DNA of 33,151 nt from the NCBI GenBank assembly GCA_003142475.1, contig PLMK01000065.1, forward strand, positions 102,655 through 135,805, in the 5' to 3' direction. Below the pieces are notes generated by a model. It searched no databases and was not told the DNA's origin. It saw nothing but the letters and a program-made list of their open reading frames with translations. The DNA is from Ignavibacteriota bacterium. GTDB lineage: Bacteria; Bacteroidota; Ignavibacteria; UBA10030. The position numbers were made by a program, and so were the translations under genes. Positions within the stretch are counted from its first letter, which is position 1. Every line of letters starts with the position of its first letter. Below are positions 1 through 8,256 of this stretch, one piece after another.

Positions 1-1196
1 TCCATGCTGTTCTGGATAATCGGCTCAAGCACCTCCCAAATTACATATTCATTAATTGCCACCTCGGGCATCTTAGAGTCCAGTTGCAAATCAAACTTTG
101 TTGTTAGTCGATTATCCGATACCCTCTGAAAAATATTTTCTACAATGAATTTAATAACCTCATTCACATTCGTTTTAAACATCGGACCCCGAATAGTCTG
201 AATTGGTGGATCATACCATTTCATATCATAAATAACTCGAGCAACAAAACTAACATATTTGCCGATCCTGTTCTTGATTACGTCATTATTGTCCTCGGTC
301 AAATTCCGTAAATCCTCCTTAATAAATCCACCTATCTTTTCAGCTTTATGATGAGTATGATAAATCCGCTTGGTAAAGAGCATTTCTTTCTGGTGATTAA
401 TTTGTTCCGCCAAATGTTGTTTTTGTTCTTCAAACAATAGCCGCTGAACCTCATTCCGTTCTGCAAGCGTTCGGGTCGAGATATAATACATCGCGAACAA
501 TCCAACAATAATGAGAGCAGAATATACCAATGCTGTCTGATTGTAATTCTTTGACATCTCCTCAGTGAGGAACGTAAGATCGGGAGCTGTCTTCATATAG
601 ACCACCCCAACAAATTCTCCTCTCGGGACGAAGGGAATAAATACATGGAATATTTGGTCGTGTTCTACTATTGTATAAGATTGCTCGATTTTACGAAGCG
701 TATCTTGTACGGAACGGAATAACCTAACAGCTTCAGTGTGCATACTTTCTGAATTATGAATCCTATTAGCATTCCCGAAAAAATAGTCATACAGCTGTTT
801 ACCGTCATCAATGACATCAATCATATTTCCATGAGGGATGAGAATAGAAACACCCTGAACATTTTTATCTAATAATTGCTGACTAAAAATGATGTTAAAG
901 TCTTGAATGATTTTCCGCTCTTCACTTTCCGACAGCCGTTCTTTCGAACTTTTAGATTCTAAAAGCATTTCGATGGTTGTCGCCGTAAGATTCGCAATGC
1001 GTTCAGCAGCATCTTGCTGATACCATTGCTGAGATTTTACAAATGCTTTTTGGAGTGAATTCTGATTCATGAAAAGAACAATGAACTGGAAAGCAATTAA
1101 TACAATCGCAAGCACCGTAATGTGCCTGATCTCAAAGCGATACTTATGATATCTTTCACGTAAGCTTTGCGGATTATTTGGCTTTGCTTTTTTCAT
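1..1196 (-). CDS. Sensor histidine kinase, partial (C-terminus beyond left edge)
   Basis: I translated this gene directly; it is open from the ATG at 1196 to the window edge (398 codons). It shows a transmembrane helix at about residues 24-43, an extracytoplasmic sensor region of about 170 residues, a second helix at about 222-240, a coiled-coil-like linker rich in Glu and Gln (245-272), and a His-rich segment (H280, H282, H283 in RIYHTHHKAEKIGG) where the phospho-accepting H-box should be. The visible part ends in an N-box-like stretch (EVLEPIIQNSM, N396), so the window cuts inside the ATPase domain. No HAMP domain is evident. The start codon overlaps the stop of the solute-binding-protein gene as ATGA, implying translational coupling and that the binding protein feeds this kinase. 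The H-box assignment is by position rather than by a perfect motif. A response regulator may lie beyond the edge. Confidence 0.85.
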   Translation of the reverse strand, partial: MKKAKPNNPQSLRERYHKYRFEIRHITVLAIVLIAFQFIVLFMNQNSLQKAFVKSQQWYQQDAAERIANLTATTIEMLLESKSSKERLSESEERKIIQDFNIIFSQQLLDKNVQGVSILIPHGNMIDVIDDGKQLYDYFFGNANRIHNSESMHTEAVRLFRSVQDTLRKIEQSYTIVEHDQIFHVFIPFVPRGEFVGVVYMKTAPDLTFLTEEMSKNYNQTALVYSALIIVGLFAMYYISTRTLAERNEVQRLLFEEQKQHLAEQINHQKEMLFTKRIYHTHHKAEKIGGFIKEDLRNLTEDNNDVIKNRIGKYVSFVARVIYDMKWYDPPIQTIRGPMFKTNVNEVIKFIVENIFQRVSDNRLTTKFDLQLDSKMPEVAINEYVIWEVLEPIIQNSM

Positions 1197-2503
1197 TTGA
1201 TCAAAACTTCGTTAGAACGAATAAGTTCATCGCTTCGCGCCAGCGCTTGTTCGACGGAGATTTGTTGCTTAATGGCGAGGTGTGCAAAATGAGAAATAAT
1301 ATCTGAAACTCTGGTGTAATCAACAAGTGCAGGCCGATGAAATCCGTGTCGAAGCATTGTACGATAGAAAAATATGTCTGTATGTGTTTTTGCAAATGCT
1401 GTATCCTCATACACAGATTGAATTGCGGGTAAATATCCCATTCGTTCAAAAATCATTCGCTGTGTCGATTCACGTTGATAGAATTTAATGAACTCGATAG
1501 CCGCAGCTTTTTTTGTTGATGATTTTGAAATCATAAAATCCCAACCACCAAAGATCGAAGAAGAAGGTTTTCCTTTGAAATGCGGCATCGGAACTTTTAC
1601 AATGTATTTCAACTTTGCCGTATCTCTATATGCCGTGCGGAAATTCTGAACCAGATCTTCCCAGCTGCGGAGAAATACAGCATTATGATCGAGCATATAA
1701 GTGTTACATCGAAATTCGTCAAAATCGGTTACTTCCGGCGGTGTCGTTCCATCTTTGACAAAATTCACCATCATCTGAAGCGCATTCCTTGATGCCGGCA
1801 ATGTTACTTGAATGGTATTCGATTGAAGGAATTTCGGATCGTTTCCAACCGCAAGCTCAAGGTAATTACATATCAACCCCTCATAATCTTTTGCAGGGAA
1901 GAGATAGAATGGTTTATTCATATAGCCTAATCTCTCACGTAAATGCGCCATTTCTTCCCAGGTCATTGACTCCTGTAGACGCTTCTCGATAGCATCCGCA
2001 TCAGGCAACTTTCGAATTATATCCCGACGATAATATAAAAGACCTATATCAAGATACATCGGCATTGCTACAAGTGTTCCTTCAAATACACACGACTTTA
2101 AAGCATCTTTCAGTAACCGTTTTTTCTCATCGATTGAAAAGTAGGAATCCAGCGGCTCACTCCATTTCGCGAAACGCGGAACCCAAATAAGATCAACCGC
2201 AAAAATATCGAGTTTTTCACTCTTGCTGCGAAGTGAACGTGCAAGTAACTCTTTCCGTTCGTTCGTACTGAATTTTGAAAATGGCAAATTAACAGGAACG
2301 ACTTCAATCTTTCCTGCATATAGACGATTGAACTCGTCAATCGCCAGCTGATGTGAGAGAGAAATATTATCTGCATAATACAATTTAACAGGCTGATTTT
2401 TTTCTTCCTTATGGAATACACTAAAAAGTGTTGTAAGCCATCCTATACCAATAAATATTGGGATAATAAGGATTGCCAAAATAAGTAACTGTCTTTTATG
2501 CAT
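1193..2503 (-). CDS. Extracellular solute-binding protein (sugar-type family 1), likely sensory
   Basis: The 436-residue protein starts with a hydrophobic signal or anchor segment (about residues 6-30) without a lipobox. It then has the layout of ABC sugar-binding proteins: an early strand followed by an amphipathic helix (VKLYYADNISLSHQLAIDEF), the LDIFAVDLIWVPRFAKW segment typical of these proteins, and a late FGGWDFMISKSSTKKAAAIEF stretch where family members read 'GG..l.I...sk...aA..Fi.f'. A GGAAGAAG ribosome site lies 7 bases before the ATG. No ABC permease or ATPase gene is nearby; the only partner is the histidine kinase, whose ATG overlaps this stop codon. I infer that the protein presents a ligand, probably a sugar, to the kinase rather than serving transport. 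The ligand cannot be read from the sequence. Confidence 0.85.
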   Translation of the reverse strand: MHKRQLLILAILIIPIFIGIGWLTTLFSVFHKEEKNQPVKLYYADNISLSHQLAIDEFNRLYAGKIEVVPVNLPFSKFSTNERKELLARSLRSKSEKLDIFAVDLIWVPRFAKWSEPLDSYFSIDEKKRLLKDALKSCVFEGTLVAMPMYLDIGLLYYRRDIIRKLPDADAIEKRLQESMTWEEMAHLRERLGYMNKPFYLFPAKDYEGLICNYLELAVGNDPKFLQSNTIQVTLPASRNALQMMVNFVKDGTTPPEVTDFDEFRCNTYMLDHNAVFLRSWEDLVQNFRTAYRDTAKLKYIVKVPMPHFKGKPSSSIFGGWDFMISKSSTKKAAAIEFIKFYQRESTQRMIFERMGYLPAIQSVYEDTAFAKTHTDIFFYRTMLRHGFHRPALVDYTRVSDIISHFAHLAIKQQISVEQALARSDELIRSNEVLIK

Positions 2504-2758
2504 ACGATGACTTCTTCCAATTATGCTATTATTGGTAGCAATCTAAGATGCAATTAGGAGATTTACAAGTGTGTAGGGATTTTACAAATAGCTCACTATG
2601 AATAAAAATATTCGAGTAAGTTTGACCCTTTTGGATATTTACAAAATTTAGGATTTCTGAATGTCCATGCAAGCAATAATAAAGGTTCATATCCAAATTA
2701 TTGTTGTTCCCGAGCTGCGCTATCAAGATGTAAATATAAACTCAACCTTTGCATGATT
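2504..2758. other. Upstream region of the solute-binding-protein gene, no gene seen
   Basis: AT-rich stretch before the minus-strand solute-binding-protein gene. A weak open frame on the minus strand (2726-2529) starts with TTG, has an odd composition and no ribosome site, so I do not call it. The promoter of the sensor pair is expected here, but I cannot point to convincing promoter boxes. Confidence 0.5.
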
Positions 2759-3037
2759 TCAATTTTTAAAGTACTCGATAGGACATTCCCGCTGGTATTC
2801 AACCGGCTGTATTTTTTTCATTTCGTATGCATCTCTTGGCACAAATATTATTTTCAGCTTATTGAAGCACGGTAATATTCTTATACATGCCAATGGAGTC
2901 GATTTGTTCTGCGTAAAATCCCCAAGGTGTTAGCCGGCAGGACGATCAAATTCACTTCCCCAAGGAGGAGAAATGATATTCATAGGCAGCGTCGAGTCAG
3001 AAGAAAATAATTTTAGCCAAGTTGATCTACCCCTCAT
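2759..3037 (-). pseudogene. Possible decayed small gene, protein-like in three successive frames
   Basis: Downstream of the Rid-like gene the minus strand carries three adjoining open stretches that each read like protein but sit in different frames. The first is 3037-2930, from an ATG overlapping the Rid stop and containing ISPPWGSEFDRPAG. The second is about 2933-2859, containing TPWGFYAEQIDSIG. The third is 2860-2759, containing KLKIIFVPRDAYEMKK and ending PIEYFKN-stop. Two single-base-type frame changes would join them into roughly 90 residues. I do not recognise the family. Short open stretches in this base composition can occur by chance, so this is a suggestion only. Confidence 0.3.
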
Positions 3038-4223
3038 CTTTCTCAATAATAAATGCGGCATCGATTTCAAATAATAATTCATCTCTGCAAACATCTGCTA
3101 CCACATTGACAGAAGGGGCGTTTGAAATACCAACCTGTTCCATGATCTTCTGATAGATAGAGAAATCCTGCCGGCGTTTTAAAAATACCGTAGCCTCACA
3201 TATATCCTGCAGCTTCGCCCCTTCCGGAGCGATTAAATCCGAGACGACATTAAATGTTTGTTGCATCTGCTGAGCAGGGTCACCGATAAAAACGCTCTTT
3301 CCGTCTTCATCGATGGACGCTGTACCGGAAACAAATATCAATTTACTCTCGGCGTCTTCAATAACTACTGCACGTGAAAATGCAGATCCATACCGAAACG
3401 GCGAACGCTGCTTCGTGCTATAAATAGGCCGAACTTTTATGGAACTTGTCGGTGAACGATGCACAGCAAAGAGGTCCATTGTTGCAGCGCGTCCGAATGG
3501 ATTTTTCCCCTCAATACCCGTGCTCGCTGGAAGATATATCTGTTCCGCAGGCATTTGAGTGTCTGCATTGCCGATAAATCCATATTCCGAGTAACAATGA
3601 TTTCTTACAACATTGAAATCATCGTACCAATCAAGAATATCTGAAATATAAATCCATGTTCTCACCACATCTTGATATGTAGATCCTTGAGCGTGAAGAA
3701 GTCTTTCTGCTTGACGAAACATTGCTTCTGATTGAACTTTTCTATTTGACTGTTCTGCACCGTTTGCAGTACCGCCGTCAATACTCTGGAGCACATAAAA
3801 CGTTGAGCCATTAATATTCCATGCTCGTCCTTTGGGAATTCCATCATCGATAATTGTCCGGATAGTTGTTCCTGATGCAGGTTTCAAAGCTCTCATCTGA
3901 AAACCGGCGATAGAATTCTCAAAGCAAGATTCCCCTTCCACAAAAGTGACAGGTGTATTTACTTGTATCTGATGCTTACCCAATGCGCGCATTCGGGCTT
4001 TTTGGATTTGCTGATGAAGTTCCACTTTGGTGAAGCATCGTTCATGAATAATCTGGCTCGAAGAAGCAGTCAAGATATCGGCTATTTTGCTATAAATTTC
4101 CTCGGTTGTTTTTTCCGGATCTGCATCTCTTTCGGTGATTGAAACGCTGAGAAACAACTGATTATGCAATGATGTAATATAAAGTTTGTACGTAGGGTAT
4201 AACTCGAAAGAACGTTGAATCAT
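3027..4223 (-). CDS. Two-domain Rid (YjgF/YER057c)-fold protein, chorismatase-like architecture
   Basis: This 398-residue cytoplasmic-looking protein has a poorly conserved N-terminal region (1-125), a first Rid-like domain (about 130-255, with DVVRTWIYISDI and YDDFNVVRNHCY) and a second, better conserved Rid domain (about 278-394, with FVSGTASI, GDPAQQMQQTFNVVSDLI and a final LFEIDAAF). Tandem Rid-fold domains, the LPASTGI stretch between them and SGTASI in the second are also features of chorismatases such as FkbO and XanB2, but I would not claim that activity. The arginine that canonical RidA uses to bind the imine substrate (P-A-R-S) appears as NAPS (368-371), so ordinary RidA enamine/imine deamination is doubtful. 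The ATG sits one base after the stop of the beta-propeller gene with no strong ribosome site, so it is probably translated by coupling. It is the last gene of a three-gene unit. Confidence 0.8.
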   Translation of the reverse strand: MIQRSFELYPTYKLYITSLHNQLFLSVSITERDADPEKTTEEIYSKIADILTASSSQIIHERCFTKVELHQQIQKARMRALGKHQIQVNTPVTFVEGESCFENSIAGFQMRALKPASGTTIRTIIDDGIPKGRAWNINGSTFYVLQSIDGGTANGAEQSNRKVQSEAMFRQAERLLHAQGSTYQDVVRTWIYISDILDWYDDFNVVRNHCYSEYGFIGNADTQMPAEQIYLPASTGIEGKNPFGRAATMDLFAVHRSPTSSIKVRPIYSTKQRSPFRYGSAFSRAVVIEDAESKLIFVSGTASIDEDGKSVFIGDPAQQMQQTFNVVSDLIAPEGAKLQDICEATVFLKRRQDFSIYQKIMEQVGISNAPSVNVVADVCRDELLFEIDAAFIIEKDEG

Positions 4224-4224
4224 C

Positions 4225-5826
4225 TCATTTGCTCGTTTTGCGGTTTATCGTATTATTTTTTTTCAATTGATCATCGAGGATAACAGGTTTTGACTTATTC
4301 TCATTTCTATTTGAGAGGACATTCGTATCCAATTTCGCAGTCAAAGCATCCTCTTTGGAGAAAGCTGCATCTGCCAGAGTTTGCGGATTCATGCGAACGG
4401 GTTCTTTGACGAATTCCGGAACATTATAGACTTCTAAACAGGTTTTGTAAAATAAAGGATTCTCCTGCGGCAGGACAAACGGTTTTGATGCTTTCCCCAG
4501 CGAATCAATATGGCTGAAATATGGTCTTGTGAATAAACCATCATCTCGTTTACTCGAAAACACAATCCACCGACCGTTGCTTGACCAGGAATGAAACGAA
4601 TCAGTCCGATCACTGTTCACTTCTAACTTTTTCCATTTACCACTTGTTACATCTAATAAATACAAATCGGCGCTTGGAAGATAGATCGGAAACTGGCTGT
4701 ATTTCGCTGCCGTGAAAAGAACAAAACGGCCATCTGGTGAAACCCTTGGTTCGGTAATACTTAATCCTAATTCTGTAGAAGATATGACCGTTTCGAGTTT
4801 TCCCCATGTGTGATTCACTGGATCGTACGCAATCCGCATCAAATCGTATTTGATTCTATCGATTGCTACATCATTGGGTTTAACAAGATTTTCAAATGTC
4901 TCTATTTTAGGTGCGCTGCAAAAATAAAGGGATTTGCCATCAGGTGACCATGCAGGCCAAATTTCCATACGGTCAGGGCTGGAAATCGCCGGTGTGGTCG
5001 TGATGGTGTTCGTCGGAATATCATATAGAATAATGTCAGAATACTGATCCAGCACATCGCGGCATTCACCCGTTTGGTGGAAAAGAAGATGCAACTTGCT
5101 GACAGAGAATGCGATCAAATTTCCGGATGGGTGCCAAGCTGGATAAGCAGCAGGCCCATTGAACTTGGTCTTCGTGTCGATTTTATGGACTTTGCCGTCC
5201 ACAACTAAAAGCATTGAAGTCCCGGGCGCACCACGCATATGGAGAAGCCATCGGTCTGTCCCGTTCTGCCAGAAATTATGACAATTCATGCAATTATTTG
5301 ATGTCAGCCGATTAAGAAGAATCGGCTTTTCGTTGAAGTTTTCAAGACATCGCTGAAAAATACCAATCTTCTTATATAAGTTGAACAGAGGACCAAATTT
5401 TCGGTACGCCAAATATCCATCCATAGAATCCTGTGCAATTCGATTCACCACCGAATCGAATTGGACCCATTGACCGCTCTGGTTTTTCATAAAAATATCC
5501 ATAATCAGTTGTTGCCCACGGTTCCCTGCGAGCAAGCGTTTCCAAGCCCCCAAAGGAATTTGGATATGACCAGAGCTGTTTTGAATCCGAATCGGATCCC
5601 CCTGTGTGGATCGAATCCGAACGAAATAATCCTGACCGGATTCCTTCACCGAAAAATTCAAAGGTGCAATGTTTGGAGGAATGAGGATTCCGGAATAATC
5701 GGGCTGGATGTTTGCGGATCGACCTGCGGATTGGATGTCCGGTCTCCCCTCCGGCGTTGAACAACCCGCGCACAGAATGAACAAAATCAAGTAAACGATT
5801 TCAGTAATTTTTTTATTGATATTCAT
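4225..5826 (-). CDS. Exported lipoprotein with CxxCH motif and TolB/PD40-like beta-propeller
   Basis: I place the start at 5826 (533 residues), 165 bases inside the longest frame: this ATG has GGAG upstream and opens a clean lipoprotein signal (MNINKK..., hydrophobic core, LCAGC, lipidated Cys22). The extra upstream residues would bury that signal. After a beta-rich region comes CMNCHNF (C179, C182, H183), a c-type heme attachment motif, then DRWLLHMRGAPGTSMLLV and four PD40-like blades at about 228-243, 290-304, 358-374 and 409-426 (for example WSPDGKSLYFCS, VSPDGRFVLFTA). TolB-like propellers bind proteins or glycans; the single CxxCH suggests a heme or another Cys/His site. It overlaps the DUF6057-like gene by 14 bases and is followed one base later by the Rid-like gene. 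From memory, similar propeller proteins sit beside DUF6057 proteins in other Bacteroidota. The substrate or partner is unknown. Confidence 0.8.
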   Translation of the reverse strand: MNINKKITEIVYLILFILCAGCSTPEGRPDIQSAGRSANIQPDYSGILIPPNIAPLNFSVKESGQDYFVRIRSTQGDPIRIQNSSGHIQIPLGAWKRLLAGNRGQQLIMDIFMKNQSGQWVQFDSVVNRIAQDSMDGYLAYRKFGPLFNLYKKIGIFQRCLENFNEKPILLNRLTSNNCMNCHNFWQNGTDRWLLHMRGAPGTSMLLVVDGKVHKIDTKTKFNGPAAYPAWHPSGNLIAFSVSKLHLLFHQTGECRDVLDQYSDIILYDIPTNTITTTPAISSPDRMEIWPAWSPDGKSLYFCSAPKIETFENLVKPNDVAIDRIKYDLMRIAYDPVNHTWGKLETVISSTELGLSITEPRVSPDGRFVLFTAAKYSQFPIYLPSADLYLLDVTSGKWKKLEVNSDRTDSFHSWSSNGRWIVFSSKRDDGLFTRPYFSHIDSLGKASKPFVLPQENPLFYKTCLEVYNVPEFVKEPVRMNPQTLADAAFSKEDALTAKLDTNVLSNRNENKSKPVILDDQLKKNNTINRKTSK

Positions 5827-7675
5827 TTTGCTTCTCCGGCTGCCGCGGGGGGGTTTTGACAAACATGAGATAATACCAATAGGTGTCGCCGAACCACGCC
5901 TGCAATTCCTGATTTGCACCGCCTCTGTCCCCATTATGCTTGACAAGAATTTTCCGGTACGCCACAAAATGTTCGAAGGTGATTGGGTCAATCCATTCTT
6001 TTAATTTGTTCACATCGAATGTTGGAGTCATAGATGCCATGACGAGTAATGCTTCCTGAACATGATGTGGAATTTTTGTATAATTCAAAGCCTTAAAATC
6101 CTCAATGTGATTCCAGACCCCAATGAGGTTTGCATTCAACAGATGATAGGCAATCAAGTATTCAAACGCCATTTTGTTTTTAGGATTCCGTTTTACAAGC
6201 TGCTCCAATTCCAGAGAAGACATTTTATCGCCTGAAACTAAATCCTCGATGAGCATGCACGATTGTATGTACTTGCACGTGCTGTCCTGAGCAAATTCCG
6301 CCGGATTTTCATTGAGTCGAAGTAAATTCTCGGCAGTGTTGTCCTCGAAAGGAACCTTCTTAAGATTCAGAAAAAAATGGCTGGCGGCATTATTCTCACC
6401 CTTCACCGCATAAGCCATCCCTAGTCGTTTTAAAATGTCGGGAGTGGAACCCTTGTGTTCAAGGGCTTCATGCGCCCAGTGCAAAGATTCGTTGACGAGC
6501 CCCAATTTCCAGGTTATGTTGCTCGTTTCCTCAGGCCAGGCAGCACACCACGTTAGATTCATGAGAAGTCCAAGAGTACCTTTCGATTGAGGATAAGCGA
6601 ACATGCTGTCAAGAAGTTTTCCCGTCTGATATAGTGCGAGGTTGGATTGAGATAAGACGAGAGGTGTTTCGTTCGAACAATATTTAGTCAATTCGAGTAC
6701 ATCAGTCCAATGTTCCTCCCTCACAGCTCGATTGACTTGGAGAACAACCTTTTTTAAGTCGTTAGTGGATTCCTTCGCCAACAGGAAAGTTCCACTTAAT
6801 AAGAGGAGTGTTCCTGCTGCCCATTTCCAGATAAAGGCAAGTCTAACAAATTTTTGGAATGGTTTCCGAATTCCAGGTAATTTTGCGATCGAAACGATTA
6901 TTAGTGTTAGTAGAAAAAAAACAGGGAGACTGTATGCAATGATCCAGGATTCAATCGGAATCTCAAAAGTCAGGTTATGCAAATAAGCTTGTTTCAGAGT
7001 AATGAGAAAAACAGATATGGATGCCACGAAAGGTAGAATGGCAGAGAACAACAGAAGTAAAAGACCGCTTACAATCTTTCTCCTGAGAAAAAGATTCTCC
7101 AATCCGCAGAGAACGGCAAACATCAGGAAAGCACCACCAGTGATCCAATATAAAAAAACGGTGATAACTAAACCCATACCGATATGAATCACCGGTCGTT
7201 TCGGTGACCAACGAATGAATAAAACCAGAAATAATAAATTAATGATTATTGCTAATGTAGCGCTCAGATCAAAATCGTAATTGCTATAAATGACGAGTAG
7301 AAGGCCAGCCGGAATCAGATGGAATGTATGAACAGGACGATTTTCTATTAGGGTTTCTATCCATTTTCTCGTTAAGAATGCAACTGTCCAAAAACAAATA
7401 GTTAGAAATAAGGCGCTCAAAAAATCGGAAAACCAGAATTGCATCAAAAGGGCTGAAAGCCAATTGACTAATCCGCCTGGGATTTTTAAAAAATCATACA
7501 GAAAATCGATTCCTTTTAAGAAAACAGGTGGGTGCGTTTCGAGAATAAGAACGGGATGAATTCGAAGTAATAGGTAGAAGAAGCACGCTAGAAAAAAAAT
7601 GGCTTCTTGAATCCAAACACTTAAAGACGTAAAATTATTTTTTTTTTCAGCTCGGGACATTTTTTCACTTATCAT
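5813..7675 (-). CDS. DUF6057-like polytopic membrane protein with C-terminal TPR-like region
   Basis: A 620-residue protein. The first half (to about residue 305) is membrane-embedded, with roughly nine to ten hydrophobic helices beginning at QEAIFFLACFFYLLLRIHPV; the second half is a soluble helical region with TPR-like pairs (for example HWAHEALEHKGSTPDILKRLGMAYAVKGENNAASHFF). That layout, the length and the early HPPVFLKG segment fit what I remember of the uncharacterised DUF6057 family of Bacteroidota. Its ATG overlaps the end of an open frame belonging to the decayed recombinase, so its promoter lies within or just before that scar. The stop overlaps the start of the CxxCH-propeller lipoprotein by 14 bases, so the two are probably translated together and may form an inner-membrane / periplasm assembly. 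An alternative start is Met6. The function is unknown. Confidence 0.75.
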   Translation of the reverse strand: MISEKMSRAEKKNNFTSLSVWIQEAIFFLACFFYLLLRIHPVLILETHPPVFLKGIDFLYDFLKIPGGLVNWLSALLMQFWFSDFLSALFLTICFWTVAFLTRKWIETLIENRPVHTFHLIPAGLLLVIYSNYDFDLSATLAIIINLLFLVLFIRWSPKRPVIHIGMGLVITVFLYWITGGAFLMFAVLCGLENLFLRRKIVSGLLLLLFSAILPFVASISVFLITLKQAYLHNLTFEIPIESWIIAYSLPVFFLLTLIIVSIAKLPGIRKPFQKFVRLAFIWKWAAGTLLLLSGTFLLAKESTNDLKKVVLQVNRAVREEHWTDVLELTKYCSNETPLVLSQSNLALYQTGKLLDSMFAYPQSKGTLGLLMNLTWCAAWPEETSNITWKLGLVNESLHWAHEALEHKGSTPDILKRLGMAYAVKGENNAASHFFLNLKKVPFEDNTAENLLRLNENPAEFAQDSTCKYIQSCMLIEDLVSGDKMSSLELEQLVKRNPKNKMAFEYLIAYHLLNANLIGVWNHIEDFKALNYTKIPHHVQEALLVMASMTPTFDVNKLKEWIDPITFEHFVAYRKILVKHNGDRGGANQELQAWFGDTYWYYLMFVKTPPRQPEKQNEYQ

Positions 7676-8115
7676 AAATGATAAATAATTATTTGAAATA
7701 TACTATTTAATAGCAAGTTTTCAAAGAAGTGTTCCGACTTTGTTTCTTCTTGATCGGCGGGTCTTTGATATCTAAATGAATTCTCATCGATATACTCCCA
7801 CTTCTTGGTTACAATAAACATTGCGTGGAGCGTTCGACGTTCTGTGTTAAACGTGACCGACTTAACGTACTGCGAAGTATGCCCCTGCCATTGATCAGGC
7901 AGACGGGCATCAGTGGATCGGAGATTTCTGTTTCCTATAAATTTCAGAAACTTCTCTGTGTGGATTTTCTGCAAATATATGGTCCGCTCAGATTTTACTC
8001 CTTCTGCATAACGAAAATATTCATCTCGAAAGTGTGAAAAGCTACAATCTTTTTACTTGTATTAATAGAAGATTGTACATCCCTCGTGTAATTTTCCCTT
8101 ATATATCGTGGAGTA
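7672..8115 (-). pseudogene. Remnant of a tyrosine recombinase (phage-type integrase), N-terminal part only
   Basis: On the minus strand, 8040-7672 reads FRDEYFRYAEGVKSERTIY, then IHTEKFLKFIGNRNL, and later RTLHAMFIVTKKWEYIDENS followed by FRYQ. This is the signature of the SAM-like core-binding domain of Bacteroidota-type integrases (family pattern 'RTL.AMFN.A..W.YI..NPFR'). Upstream, in another frame, about 8115-8020 gives TRDVQSSINTSKKIVAFHTF, resembling the N-terminal arm ('..STKT.NKK.A...F..FE'). In-frame stops (at about 8064 and 8055) and the frame change show decay. The catalytic domain with its R-H-R-Y residues is missing: the frame ends at 7672, exactly where the DUF6057-like gene starts. 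No tRNA gene or att-like direct repeat was found beside it. Confidence 0.7.
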
Positions 8116-8256
8116 TTGTCCGGGCAATCCGCAGATCCGATGTCTTGGTAGACATTACATGCGTCTTGTGAAAAATGTTGCGACACGTTGGTGCATAACC
8201 ATTCATTGAATTCTTATGCCCGCATATCCGACCTACGACTTCAGTGTGCTTTCATT
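8116..8256. other. Spacer between the recombinase remnant and the permease gene
   Basis: Gene-free stretch following the permease stop codon (minus-strand direction). I saw no convincing hairpin terminator. Weakly protein-like minus-strand codons continue from the recombinase remnant (to about 8186), but I could not align them to any family. Confidence 0.4.

Noticed and set aside
2529-2726. 65-residue minus-strand ORF
   Set aside because: TTG start, no ribosome site and low protein character; lies where a promoter is expected.
2973-3074. 33-residue plus-strand ORF with a perfect AAGGAGGAG ribosome site before its ATG
   Set aside because: It runs into the 3' end of the Rid gene on the opposite strand, and its 'ribosome site' is the complement of Ser-Pro-Pro-Trp codons in the protein-like minus-strand remnant. 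Probably chance.
5827-5991. 55-residue N-terminal extension of the CxxCH-propeller gene
   Set aside because: It lies inside the DUF6057-like coding sequence, and the internal ATG at 5826 has a ribosome site and starts a proper lipoprotein signal.
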